Assembly (NCBI GenBank): GCA_965279075.1
Contig: CBDIHI010000008.1
Location: 1 to 64,000, forward strand
Length of the DNA stretch: 64,000 nucleotides
Direction: 5' to 3'
From: SZAS-79 sp965279075
GTDB taxonomy: Bacteria; Pseudomonadota; Gammaproteobacteria; Burkholderiales; SG8-39
Of the stretch, positions 8,821 to 17,034 are shown piece after piece. The notes below the pieces were generated by a model that saw only the letters and a list, made by a program, of their open reading frames with translations, ran no database searches and had not been told where the DNA came from. Within the stretch, counting starts at the first letter, position 1; each line of letters opens with the position of its first letter. A program made the translations under genes and the position numbers.

Positions 8821-8850
8821 GGCAGTATATGCCGCCGCGGCTATACTGCC
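8821..8850. promoter_or_regulatory. 9-bp inverted repeat with outward-facing -10 boxes
   Basis: GGCAGTATA (8821-8829) and TATACTGCC (8842-8850) are exact reverse complements separated by 12 bases. TATACT at 8842-8847 fits a -10 for the rightward CoA-transferase (GTG 8882); the same hexamer on the other strand (8824-8829) fits the leftward ABM gene (ATG 8794). It may be two divergent promoters and/or an operator. Confidence 0.5.
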
Positions 8851-8881
8851 CCGCACACGGGGAGACTGCGCGGGAGGGCGC

Positions 8882-10081
8882 GTGACCGAAACCAAAGCGA
8901 GGCCCGGGCCGCTGGCCGGCGTGAAGGTCATCGACCTGACGAGCGTCATGATGGGGCCGTACGCGACGATGATCCTCGGCGACTACGGCGCCGACATCAT
9001 CAAGGTCGAGTCCCCCGACGGCGACGTGATGCGCCGCGCCGCGCCCACGCGCCATCCTGGCATGGGCGCCCTCTACCTGCAGACCAACCGCAACAAGCGC
9101 TCCATCATGCTCGACCTCAAGCGGCCGGAAGCGCGCGAGGCCGTGCTGCGCCTGTCGGCCGATGCGGACGTCTTCGTGCACAACATCCGGCCCGCGGCGA
9201 TGGGCAGGCTCGGGCTGGGGGCGGAGGCGTTGCTGCAAGCGAATCCCCGCCTCGTCTACGCCAGCCTGCATGGATTCGGCGAGGGTGGGCCGTACGCCGG
9301 ACGGCCCGCCTACGACGACCTGATCCAGGGCCTCACCGCCCTGCCCGCCCTGACCGGCCAGATGACCGGCGAGCCCCGCTACACGCCCGCCGTGATCGCC
9401 GACCGGATCGTCGGGCTGAGCGCGGTCCACGCGATCCTCGCCGCGCTGCTGCATCGCGACCGCACCGGCGAAGGCCAGTCCATCGAAGTCCCGATGTTCG
9501 AGACCATGGCGCAGTTCGTCCTCGGCGACCACATGGGCGGCCGGACCTACGACCCGCCCGTAGGCCCGCCAGGGTACCCGCGCATGCTCGCGGCGGACCG
9601 CCGCCCCTATCGCACCAGGGACGGCTACATCTGCGCCCTCGTCTATACCGACAAGCAGTGGGACGGGTTTTTTGATGCGCTTGGCCCTGAGGCGAAGCGG
9701 CAGCGCGATCCCCGCACCAAGGACATGGCCTCGCGCACCGGGAGCTACGACCAAGTTTACAAGTGGTTTGCCGACCTGATGCAGACCCGGACTACCGCGG
9801 AGTGGATGGAACTGTTCGCGACTGCGGATGTACCGCACGGGCCGATGCACGACCTCGACGACCTGATCGACGACCCGCACCTTACAGCCGTCGGGCTGCT
9901 GCAGGCGATGGACCATCCCACCGAAGGGAAGCTGCGCATGACCGGGCCGGCCGCGACGTGGAGCGCGACGCCGCCTTCGATCCGCACTCCCGCGCCCAGC
10001 CTTGGCGAGAATGGCAAAGAGATCCTGCTCGAGGCGGGGTATTCCGAGGCCGAGGCCGGCGCCTTGCTGGCCCGGCACTGA
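8882..10081 (+). CDS. Class III (CaiB/BaiF family) CoA-transferase
   Basis: 399 residues. GTG start at 8882 preceded by GGGAGG; N-terminal PLAGVKVIDLTSVMMGPYAT is the family signature. The catalytic Asp lies in the PAYDDLIQG region. Such enzymes move CoA between an acyl-CoA donor and a carboxylic acid (carnitine, oxalate, succinate, aromatic acids and others). The next gene starts 19 bases later and encodes an ACP-ligase-acyltransferase fusion, so the unit as a whole activates carboxylic acids. Substrate not assigned. Confidence 0.85.
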   Translation: MTETKARPGPLAGVKVIDLTSVMMGPYATMILGDYGADIIKVESPDGDVMRRAAPTRHPGMGALYLQTNRNKRSIMLDLKRPEAREAVLRLSADADVFVHNIRPAAMGRLGLGAEALLQANPRLVYASLHGFGEGGPYAGRPAYDDLIQGLTALPALTGQMTGEPRYTPAVIADRIVGLSAVHAILAALLHRDRTGEGQSIEVPMFETMAQFVLGDHMGGRTYDPPVGPPGYPRMLAADRRPYRTRDGYICALVYTDKQWDGFFDALGPEAKRQRDPRTKDMASRTGSYDQVYKWFADLMQTRTTAEWMELFATADVPHGPMHDLDDLIDDPHLTAVGLLQAMDHPTEGKLRMTGPAATWSATPPSIRTPAPSLGENGKEILLEAGYSEAEAGALLARH

Positions 10082-10100
10082 AGACACCCGGGGAGCGCAC

Positions 10101-12950
10101 ATGCCCGAAACCGCAATGGAAATCACACCGGAGCGCCTGCTCCAAGTCGTCGCAGAAGTAACGCGCGAGGCGCGCCCGCACGTCGTGCCGGAAGTCTCGC
10201 TCGACGCGTCGCTGGAGAGAGACCTTGGCCTGGACAGCCTCGCACGGGTCGAGCTCGTGCTGCGCATCGAGAAGGAATTCGGCACGAGCCTGCCCGAGCA
10301 GGCGCTGTCCACCAGCGAGACGCCGCGCGACCTGCTGCGCTTCGTGCTCGGCAGCGCCGGCCGCGAAGCGAAGGCCGCGGACCATTCGGTCGCGAGCCTG
10401 GTGCAGTCCAAGGGCGTGCCCGCCCCGACGAACGCCCAGGCCGCCACCCTCGTCGAGGCGCTCGAGTACCACGTCGAGCGCCAGCCCGACCGCCTCACGG
10501 TCTTCATGTACGAGGACGACAAGGAATTCCCGCTCAGCTACCGCGCTCTGTACGAAGGCGCGCTGGGCTATGCCGCGCAGCTCACCCGCGCGGGCCTGCA
10601 GCCGGGGCAGATGGTGGCGATCATGCTGCCCACCTGCAAGGAATACCTCTACGCGTTCTACGGCGTGCAGATCGCCGGCGCGATCCCCGTGCCCCTCTAT
10701 CCGCCCGCCCGGCTGACGACGATCGAAGACCACCTGTCGCGCCACGTCGGGATCCTGAAGAGCGCGGGCGCGACGATCATGATCACGATCCCCGAAGCCA
10801 AGCCCATCGCGTACCTGCTGCGCGCGCAGGTCGAATCGCTGCACACGGTGCTCATGCCGAAGGACCTCGAGGGCGGCAGCGAAGGCTTCTCCCCGGTGCG
10901 CCCCAGGCCCTCCGACATGGGGTTCCTGCAGTACACCTCCGGCAGCACGGGCAATCCCAAGGGCGTCGTGCTGTCGCACGCAAACCTGATGGCGAACGTG
11001 CGCGCGATGGGTGCCGCAGTCAACGCGAATTCCGAGGACGTCTTCGTCAGCTGGCTGCCGCTGTACCACGACCTCGGCCTGATCGGCGCGAACTTCGCAT
11101 CGCTGGTACTTGGCTTTCCCACGGTGCTGATGTCGCCGCTCGCCTTCCTGTCGCGGCCCTCCAGCTGGATGCGCGCCATCCACCGCCACCGCGGGACCAT
11201 GTCCGGCGGCCCGAACTTCTCATTCGAATTGTGCCTGCGGCGCATCCCGGACGAGGACATGGAGGGGCTCGACCTCTCGTCGTGGCGCTTCGCGTTCAAT
11301 GCGGCCGAGCCGGTGAGCCCGGACACCATCGTCGAATTCGAGAAGCGCTTCGGCCGGTACGGCCTGCAGAAGAACTGCCTGTCGCCGTCCTACGGCCTGG
11401 CGGAATCCTCGGTCGGCGTCGCGATCACGGTGCCGGGCAACCCATGGCGCGCCGATCGCCTCGACCGGGACCTGTTCACGCGCACGGGCGAAGCCGTCGC
11501 CGCGCCGGAGGGCGATCCTTCGCCCCTCGTCGTCATCGGCTGCGGCACCCCGATTCCCGGGCACGACATCCGCGTCGTGGACGGCGCGGGCCTCGAGCTC
11601 CCCGACCGGCAGGAGGGCCTGCTGCAGTTCCGCGGCCCCTCCTCGACCTCGGGCTATTACCGCAATCCTGAAGCAACGAAGACGCTGTATGCGGGCCAGG
11701 GCGGCATCGAAGACTGGGTCAACACCGGCGATCGCGCTTATCTTTCGGACGGCGTGCTGTTCCTCACCGGGCGCGAGAAGGACATCATCATCCGGGGCGG
11801 GCGCAACATCAGTCCGTACGAGCTCGAGGAGGCGGTCGGCGACCTCGAAGGCGTGCGCCGCGGCTGCGTGGCCGTGTTCGGCAGCAGGGATGCCGCTTCG
11901 GGCACCGAGCGCGTCGTGGTGCTGGCCGAAACGCGCGACAAGGATGCCTCGCGCCACGCGGACCTCAAGCACAGGATCAACGAGCTTGCGGTCAGCTTCA
12001 TCGGCGCGCCCGCGGACGACATCGTCCTTGCGCCGCCCGCCACCGTGCCGAAGACCTCGAGCGGCAAGATCCGCCGCGTCGCCGCGCGGGAGTTCTACGA
12101 GCGCGGGCCTTCGGCGGTGAAACCGCAGGCCGTGTGGCTGCAGTTCGCGCGGCTCATGCTGGCGGGCGCCGCCCCGCAGATGCGTCGCTTCGCGCGCACG
12201 CTTGGCGGGCTGCTGTTCGCGCTGCGTGCCTACCTCGCCTTCGGCCTGCTGTTCCCGATCGCATTCCTCGCCGCGCTCGTTGCGCCGGTGCCCGCCAGCT
12301 GGGCCGCCGGGGGATTCGTGTCGCGCTGGTTCCTGAAGCTCTCCGGGATACCGGTCCTCGTGCAGGGGCTCGAGAACCTTCCCAGGGACGGGTCCGTGGT
12401 GCTTGCCGTGAACCACACCAGCTACCTCGATCCGCTGGTGCTGCTGTCGCTGCTCGAATACCGGGGCTACGCTTTCGTGGCGAAGCGGGAGTTCGAGGAC
12501 AACTGGCTGATGAGGCCGCTGCTCTCCGGGTTCGGCACGAAATTCGTCGAACGCTTCGATGTCGCGAAAAGCGCGCAGCACGCCGACGAGCTCGCTTCCG
12601 CCTCGACGCAGGGCGCCTCGCTGATCGTCTTTCCCGAAGGCACCCTAAAGCGCACCAGCGGCCTGATGCCGTTTCGCACCGGTGCGTTCCAGGCCGCCGC
12701 GCAGGCGGGCAAAGCCGTGGTCCCGATCGCGCTGCGCGGGGTGCGCTCGGTGCTTCGCGACGGGACCTGGATGCTGCGGCGAGCGGCGATCACCGTCCAC
12801 GTCGGCGAGCCGATCCTGCCCGAAGGCACGGACTGGGCCGCCGCGATCAGGCTGCGTGACGCGGTGCGCGCGGACATCCTGCGCCATTGCGGCGAGCCGG
12901 ACCTCGTATCGGGAAAAATGGGGTCAGAGTCGAGTTTCGATGCGCCGTAA
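10101..12950 (+). CDS. ACP - fatty acyl-AMP ligase (FAAL type) - PlsC acyltransferase fusion
   Basis: 949 residues, ATG 10101 with GGGGAG upstream. Three modules. Residues about 7-95 are an acyl carrier domain (DLGLDSLARVEL, phosphopantetheine Ser46). About 115-665 are an adenylate-forming ligase with YTSGSTGNPKG, FAAL-like SWLPLYHDLGLIG, GLAESSVGV and C-terminal KTSSGKIRR. About 690-740 are hydrophobic, then comes a PlsC domain with NHTSYLD (His772, HX4D) and FPEGT. The ligase probably loads a fatty acid on its own ACP and PlsC transfers it to a lysolipid or other acceptor at the membrane. E. coli Aas has a related set in another order. The last roughly 12 residues (GKMGSESSFDAP) come from a repeat-like sequence and look foreign. 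Confidence 0.85.
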   Translation: MPETAMEITPERLLQVVAEVTREARPHVVPEVSLDASLERDLGLDSLARVELVLRIEKEFGTSLPEQALSTSETPRDLLRFVLGSAGREAKAADHSVASLVQSKGVPAPTNAQAATLVEALEYHVERQPDRLTVFMYEDDKEFPLSYRALYEGALGYAAQLTRAGLQPGQMVAIMLPTCKEYLYAFYGVQIAGAIPVPLYPPARLTTIEDHLSRHVGILKSAGATIMITIPEAKPIAYLLRAQVESLHTVLMPKDLEGGSEGFSPVRPRPSDMGFLQYTSGSTGNPKGVVLSHANLMANVRAMGAAVNANSEDVFVSWLPLYHDLGLIGANFASLVLGFPTVLMSPLAFLSRPSSWMRAIHRHRGTMSGGPNFSFELCLRRIPDEDMEGLDLSSWRFAFNAAEPVSPDTIVEFEKRFGRYGLQKNCLSPSYGLAESSVGVAITVPGNPWRADRLDRDLFTRTGEAVAAPEGDPSPLVVIGCGTPIPGHDIRVVDGAGLELPDRQEGLLQFRGPSSTSGYYRNPEATKTLYAGQGGIEDWVNTGDRAYLSDGVLFLTGREKDIIIRGGRNISPYELEEAVGDLEGVRRGCVAVFGSRDAASGTERVVVLAETRDKDASRHADLKHRINELAVSFIGAPADDIVLAPPATVPKTSSGKIRRVAAREFYERGPSAVKPQAVWLQFARLMLAGAAPQMRRFARTLGGLLFALRAYLAFGLLFPIAFLAALVAPVPASWAAGGFVSRWFLKLSGIPVLVQGLENLPRDGSVVLAVNHTSYLDPLVLLSLLEYRGYAFVAKREFEDNWLMRPLLSGFGTKFVERFDVAKSAQHADELASASTQGASLIVFPEGTLKRTSGLMPFRTGAFQAAAQAGKAVVPIALRGVRSVLRDGTWMLRRAAITVHVGEPILPEGTDWAAAIRLRDAVRADILRHCGEPDLVSGKMGSESSFDAP
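12914..12937 (+). repeat. GGGGTCAGAG repeat-like element at the gene's 3' end
   Basis: A run of As followed by GGGGTCAGAG (12920-12929) and TCGAG...TTCGA supplies the last codons and stop of the fusion gene. The same decamer, again followed within 15 bases by TTCGA, occurs at 28692-28701 at the 3' end of another gene. From memory, sequences of this kind occur as dispersed short palindromic or REP-type repeats in betaproteobacteria; that link is not verified. Confidence 0.35.
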
Positions 12951-13026
12951 GCGTTGGACTCATGCGTTGCGCGGCTGGTGGAGTTCCTGAACGGGTGACT
13001 GCCCGTCCCTGCCCTGAAATCAGCCG

Positions 13027-14040
13027 CTACTCGATCACCTGGTCGGCCCGGACCAGCACCGATTGCGGAATCGCGATCCCGAGCGCCTTGGCGGTCTTCA
13101 GGTTGACGACGAACTCGTACTTGGTCGGCTGCTCGATCGGCAGGTCGCCGGGTTTTGCACCCTTGAAGATCCTGTCGACGTAGGAAGCGGCGCGGCTGAG
13201 CAGCGCCCCGAAGTCCACGCCGTAACTCAACATCGCGCCGGCTTCCGCCTGGTTCCTGACGACGGCGATCACCGGCAGCCGGTTCTTCGACGCCAGCTCC
13301 ACGATCCGGGTCCGCAGGTTGAACAGCAGCGGCTGGTCCTGGAGCAGCAGCGAATCGGCGCGCCACTTCCGGGCGGACTCGATTGCGGCCTCGAGGTCCG
13401 CCGGGCTGCCCGCTTCGACGACCAGCGTTTCCAGATTCAGGGCTTTCGCGGCCCGCCCGGTTTCGGCGCGCTGGGCGGCGATCAGCGTACGCCTTTCCGG
13501 CGGCGGGTTGTCGAAGCGCTGGAACAGCACCGTGACGCGCCGGGCTTTGGGGAGCGCCTCCTTCAGCAGCTCCAGCCGCTTGGAAATCATTTCTACCGGG
13601 CTTACCGTCATGCCCGTGATATTGCCTCCTGGTTTCGCGAGGCTGGCGGCGAACCCCAGTAGCACGTAGTCGGCGGCCATGCCCCCGACGATGGGGATCG
13701 TGCTCGTCGCTTTCGCGGCCGCGCGCATGTCGATGCTGCTGGGCACCACGATCAGGTCGACCTTCGACTTGACCAGATCCGCCGCGAGCTCGGGCAGGCG
13801 GTCTGCGTTGCCTTCGCCAAAGCGACGCTCGACGATGAGGTTCTTGCCTTCGACGTAGCCTGCATCCCGGAGCGCTTGCCACAGGAACTCCCAGAGGCGG
13901 TTTGCGCCTGCGTCGGCGGAGAGCCCAATGCTGAGCGTCCCGATCCGGAAGACCCTTGCGGCCGGCTGTGCAAACGAGGCAAACGGCGCAGCAAGGAGGC
14001 TTGCGCCCAAGCCGAGCACCACCCTTCGACGTGCCGTCAT
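13027..14040 (-). CDS. ABC-type substrate-binding protein (COG2984-like), tandem copy 4
   Basis: 337 residues, last gene of a four-gene tandem array. N-terminus MTARRRVVLGLGASLLAAPFAS has a twin-Arg-containing signal (Sec or Tat). The body matches uncharacterised ABC_sub_bind proteins: GYVEGKNLIVERRF, FAASLAKPGGNITGMT, VDFGALLSRAASYVDRIFKG, and the C-terminal block LPIEQPTKYEFVVN...PQSVLVRADQVIE that all four copies share. Its ATG overlaps the previous copy's TGA (ATGA, 14037-14040), implying translational coupling. No permease or ATPase is near. Convergent with the fusion gene; the 76 bases between hold one weak hairpin without a T tract. Confidence 0.85.
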   Translation of the reverse strand: MTARRRVVLGLGASLLAAPFASFAQPAARVFRIGTLSIGLSADAGANRLWEFLWQALRDAGYVEGKNLIVERRFGEGNADRLPELAADLVKSKVDLIVVPSSIDMRAAAKATSTIPIVGGMAADYVLLGFAASLAKPGGNITGMTVSPVEMISKRLELLKEALPKARRVTVLFQRFDNPPPERRTLIAAQRAETGRAAKALNLETLVVEAGSPADLEAAIESARKWRADSLLLQDQPLLFNLRTRIVELASKNRLPVIAVVRNQAEAGAMLSYGVDFGALLSRAASYVDRIFKGAKPGDLPIEQPTKYEFVVNLKTAKALGIAIPQSVLVRADQVIE

Positions 14041-15029
14041 TCAATCACCTTCGTCGCCTGCAGCAGGATCGACTGGGGAAGCTTGATCCCCAGCGCTTTG
14101 GCGGTCTTGAGGTTGACTGCCAGCTCGAACCGGCTTGACTGTTCGATCGCGATGTCGCCGGGCCTGGTGCCCTTGACGATCTTGTCGACGAAGTACCCCA
14201 CCCGGCGCCACATCGCGGGAAAATCAACGCCATAGGAAAACAGGCCGCCGGCATCCGCGTAGCCGCCAAACCCGATCGAAGGAATGCGCTTTGCCGATGC
14301 GATGCCCGCAATGGCCTTGGCGCCGGCGTCAAGCAGAGGCATGTCATGAATTACGGCCGCCTGCATGCGGTTCCTGGCCATTGCAGCGAATGCGCCCTCG
14401 AAATCGCCCGGCACGGACACCTCGAATGTCCGCAATGCGATCTTCAACGATGCCGCCGTTTGCTCCATCGCCTTCATGAGGCCCGGCGTGGAGTGGGCGT
14501 TCCGTACCGCGAGAACGCCCACCTGCGTAATGCGGGGCAGGGTCCGCTTCAGCAGCTCGAGCCGTTTCGCGTTGAGTTCATTGACGAAAAAGATCGACCC
14601 GGTGATGTTGCCGCCCGGACGTGCGAGATTCGATACCAGCCCCAACCCGACCACGTCGCCCGCTGGCGCCAGGACGATCGGGATCGTCGAGGTCGCGCGT
14701 TTCGCCGCGAACGGGCCGGGCGCGCCGTTGGTGACGATGACATCGACCTTGAGCGCGACGAGTTCTGCGGCGAGGGGATCGAACCTTTCGTCCTTCCCGG
14801 CGGCCCAGCGGTACTCAATGTCGAGGTTCCTGCCTTCGACGTAGCCCGCTTCGCGAAGTCCCGCGAGCAGAGCCTCTTGCCGGCCAGTGCGTGCGAATGA
14901 AGCGGCGTCCGTCGGTCCCAGGATCCCGATCCGCACGACTTTTCCCGGCGCCGGCTGCGCGATGGACGCGAACGGCGCAGCGAGCGCGGCCGCTCCCAGC
15001 CCGAGCAGGACTCTTCGACGTGCGGTCAT
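14037..15029 (-). CDS. ABC-type substrate-binding protein (COG2984-like), tandem copy 3
   Basis: 330 residues. Begins MTARRRVLLGLGAAALAAPFAS, nearly the same signal as copy 4, so copies 3 and 4 are probably the most recent duplicates. Family blocks: GYVEGRNLDIEYRW, LGLVSNLARPGGNITGS, VDFPAMWRRVGYFVDKIVKG, and the C-terminal ELAVNLKTAKALGIKLPQS. Overlaps copy 2 (15026-15029) and copy 4 (14037-14040) through ATGA junctions. A periplasmic binding role is expected; ligand unknown. Confidence 0.85.
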   Translation of the reverse strand: MTARRRVLLGLGAAALAAPFASIAQPAPGKVVRIGILGPTDAASFARTGRQEALLAGLREAGYVEGRNLDIEYRWAAGKDERFDPLAAELVALKVDVIVTNGAPGPFAAKRATSTIPIVLAPAGDVVGLGLVSNLARPGGNITGSIFFVNELNAKRLELLKRTLPRITQVGVLAVRNAHSTPGLMKAMEQTAASLKIALRTFEVSVPGDFEGAFAAMARNRMQAAVIHDMPLLDAGAKAIAGIASAKRIPSIGFGGYADAGGLFSYGVDFPAMWRRVGYFVDKIVKGTRPGDIAIEQSSRFELAVNLKTAKALGIKLPQSILLQATKVIE

Positions 15030-15991
15030 TCGATCACCCTGTCCACGCGCTGCGCGATCGACTGCGGGATCTTCACCCCCAGCGCCTTTGCTGTTTTCGC
15101 ATTCACGACCAGTTCGAACTTCGTCGGCTGCTCGATGGGCAGGTCAGCAGGCTTCGCGCCAGCGAGGATTTTCGCCACGAAGGCAGCGTTGCGCCTGTAA
15201 AGGTCCACAAGCGATGGCGCGTATGAAAGCAGGCTTCCCGCGATGACGAAATTCTCGGTGGGACCGAACGCCGGAATGCGGTTCTTGAGCGCGAACTCGG
15301 AGATGCTCTGGGGTTGCGCCATGATCATCGCATCGCCAAGGATCAGCAGCGCGTCCGGGCGGTACTTCGCCATGTCCGAAAACGCCGCGTCGAGCGCGGC
15401 GGGTGTCCTGATCTCGATGGCGCGCGCTTCCATGCCGAACATTTTTCCCGCTGCGCGAGCCTGCTCCATCATCCTGAGGTTGGAGGGGTTTCCCGGATTC
15501 ATCAGCACTGCGACGCGCTTTGCGCGCGGCAGCGTTTCCCGCACCAGCTCGAAGTGCTTGGCGACCGTCTCTTCGGACAAGGTCGACAACCCGGTGGTGT
15601 TTCCCCCCGGACGGGCGAGGCTCGCCACGAGGCCGCTTCCGACCGGGTCGTTGATGCCCGTCATCAGGATCGGTACCGACTTGGTCTGCTGCTGCGCCAC
15701 GCGCACGGATTCGATGGTCGAGACCAGGACCATTGCGGGATTGCGTTGCAACACCTCGCGAGTCAGGTCCGGATAACGGGCCGAATCCCCGCCGGCATAC
15801 ACGACGTCCAATGTGTAGTGCTTTCCTTCGACAAGGCCCTCTTCTGCCAGGACTTTCCTGAAGTTTACGAGCCTGGGCACGTAGAACGCTTCTGCTGCCG
15901 GGAATATGACTGCGATACGGGGCGGCGGCTTGTCCGCAGCATATGCGGACACTGCGAGCAGGAACGACGCGAGGCACTGCAGCAGCCTCAT
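15026..15991 (-). CDS. ABC-type substrate-binding protein (COG2984-like), tandem copy 2
   Basis: 321 residues with a Sec signal (MRLLQCLASFLLAVSAYA, no twin Arg). Blocks: GLVEGKHYTLDVVYAGGDS, GLVASLARPGGNTTGLS, LVDLYRRNAAFVAKILAGAKPADLPIEQ (quoted in parts) and the shared C-terminus ending DRVIE. It is the most divergent of the four around the ligand cleft. Coupled to its neighbours by ATGA overlaps at both ends. Confidence 0.83.
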   Translation of the reverse strand: MRLLQCLASFLLAVSAYAADKPPPRIAVIFPAAEAFYVPRLVNFRKVLAEEGLVEGKHYTLDVVYAGGDSARYPDLTREVLQRNPAMVLVSTIESVRVAQQQTKSVPILMTGINDPVGSGLVASLARPGGNTTGLSTLSEETVAKHFELVRETLPRAKRVAVLMNPGNPSNLRMMEQARAAGKMFGMEARAIEIRTPAALDAAFSDMAKYRPDALLILGDAMIMAQPQSISEFALKNRIPAFGPTENFVIAGSLLSYAPSLVDLYRRNAAFVAKILAGAKPADLPIEQPTKFELVVNAKTAKALGVKIPQSIAQRVDRVIE

Positions 15992-16971
15992 TTGATCACC
16001 TCCGTGGCCTGCAGCAGGATGGACTGCGGGACCTTGAGGCCGAGCGCCTTGGCCGTCTTGAGGTTGACGACCAGCTCGAATTCCGTCGGCTGTTCAACCG
16101 GCAGGTCGCCGGGGTTGGCCCCCCTGAGGATCTTGTCGACATACGCCGCGGTGCGCCTTTGCACGTCGTCGTAGTTAGCGGTGTACGAAATCAGCCCGCC
16201 CAACCCGACCCCGTACTTGCCGTTGGACATGAACGGGAGACGGTTCCTGGCCGACAAGGCAATCATGCCCGGTTCATATGCCACGGCCTGCCCCACCAGC
16301 ATGACCACGGACTGGGCACGCCAGGCAAGGACTTCCTGGAATACGACCGGCAGGTCTGCCGGCGCCTTGGCCGGAAAGAAGCGCACGTCCACCCCGAGTT
16401 TCGGGGCGATCAGCTTCATGTCCCGCATCTGGGGATCATTAACCGGGTCGACCGGGTTATACAGCACGGCGATACGCTTGGCGCCCGGGACCATCTCGTT
16501 AAAGAGGGACAGGCGCTTCCCCCCCAGTTCGCCGGCCATGTTCGACACGCCGGTGACGTTGCCCCCTGGGCGAGCCAGGTTGGTGACAACCCCGGAGCCG
16601 ATCGGGTCCCCCACACCCGAAGCCACGACCGGGATTGTTTTGGTCGCGTCGACCGCCGCCCGCGCGCCCGGCGTGTTGATCGCTACGATCACCTCGACCT
16701 TTGCGTCCACCAGTTCGCGCGCGAGTGCGGGCAGGCGCGCGTAATTCGAATTTGCCGCACGGACCAGGATCCGCGCGTTTTTGCCATCCTCGTATCCGAG
16801 CTTGCGAAGCGCATCGAAAAACACTGGGAGCGCGACTACGTCGCTCGATGTGAGCACACCGATCGTGCGCAGCGGCTGCCCCGCAGCTTGCGCCAGCGCA
16901 AGGCGGGGGAGCAGCAGCGCGCCGACCGCGAGCGCAATGATGAGTCTACGGAGAATCATATTTGGTAACAT
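15988..16971 (-). CDS. ABC-type substrate-binding protein (COG2984-like), tandem copy 1
   Basis: 327 residues from ATG 16971; a second ATG at 16959 (MILRRLIIALAVGALLLP) is equally plausible and gives a better signal peptide. Neither has a Shine-Dalgarno. First gene of the array, ending LLQATEVIK in place of the VIE of the others. Blocks: GYEDGKNARILVRA, SGVVTNLARPGGNVTGVS, VQRRTAAYVDKILRG, LPVEQPTEFELVVNLK. Upstream lies a terminator-like hairpin for the cyclase gene, so its promoter must be within 16972-17034. Confidence 0.82.
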   Translation of the reverse strand: MLPNMILRRLIIALAVGALLLPRLALAQAAGQPLRTIGVLTSSDVVALPVFFDALRKLGYEDGKNARILVRAANSNYARLPALARELVDAKVEVIVAINTPGARAAVDATKTIPVVASGVGDPIGSGVVTNLARPGGNVTGVSNMAGELGGKRLSLFNEMVPGAKRIAVLYNPVDPVNDPQMRDMKLIAPKLGVDVRFFPAKAPADLPVVFQEVLAWRAQSVVMLVGQAVAYEPGMIALSARNRLPFMSNGKYGVGLGGLISYTANYDDVQRRTAAYVDKILRGANPGDLPVEQPTEFELVVNLKTAKALGLKVPQSILLQATEVIK

Positions 16972-16977
16972 TTTTTT

Positions 16978-17007
16978 AAAAACCCCGCTACTGGAGTCAT
17001 TCTCCAG
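16978..17007 (-). terminator. Possible intrinsic terminator after the signalling operon
   Basis: On the minus strand a 6-bp stem (CTGGAG at 17002-17007, CTCCAG at 16991-16996, 5-base loop) is followed by TAGCGGGG and TTTTT (16978-16982). The 8-base gap between stem and T tract is long, so it may be weak. It lies 28 bases after the cyclase stop and just before the first binding-protein gene. Confidence 0.4.
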
Positions 17008-17034
17008 CCATTTTTGTACTGAAACCGGTACATT

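Noticed and set aside
8402..8881. Possible long N-terminal extension of the first CoA-transferase
   Set aside because: It would run antisense through the ABM-fold gene; the family N-terminus begins right after GTG 8882, which has a ribosome site.
12951..13026. Hairpin ACGGG/CCCGT as a terminator between convergent genes
   Set aside because: Five base pairs and no T tract; not distinguishable from chance in GC-rich DNA.
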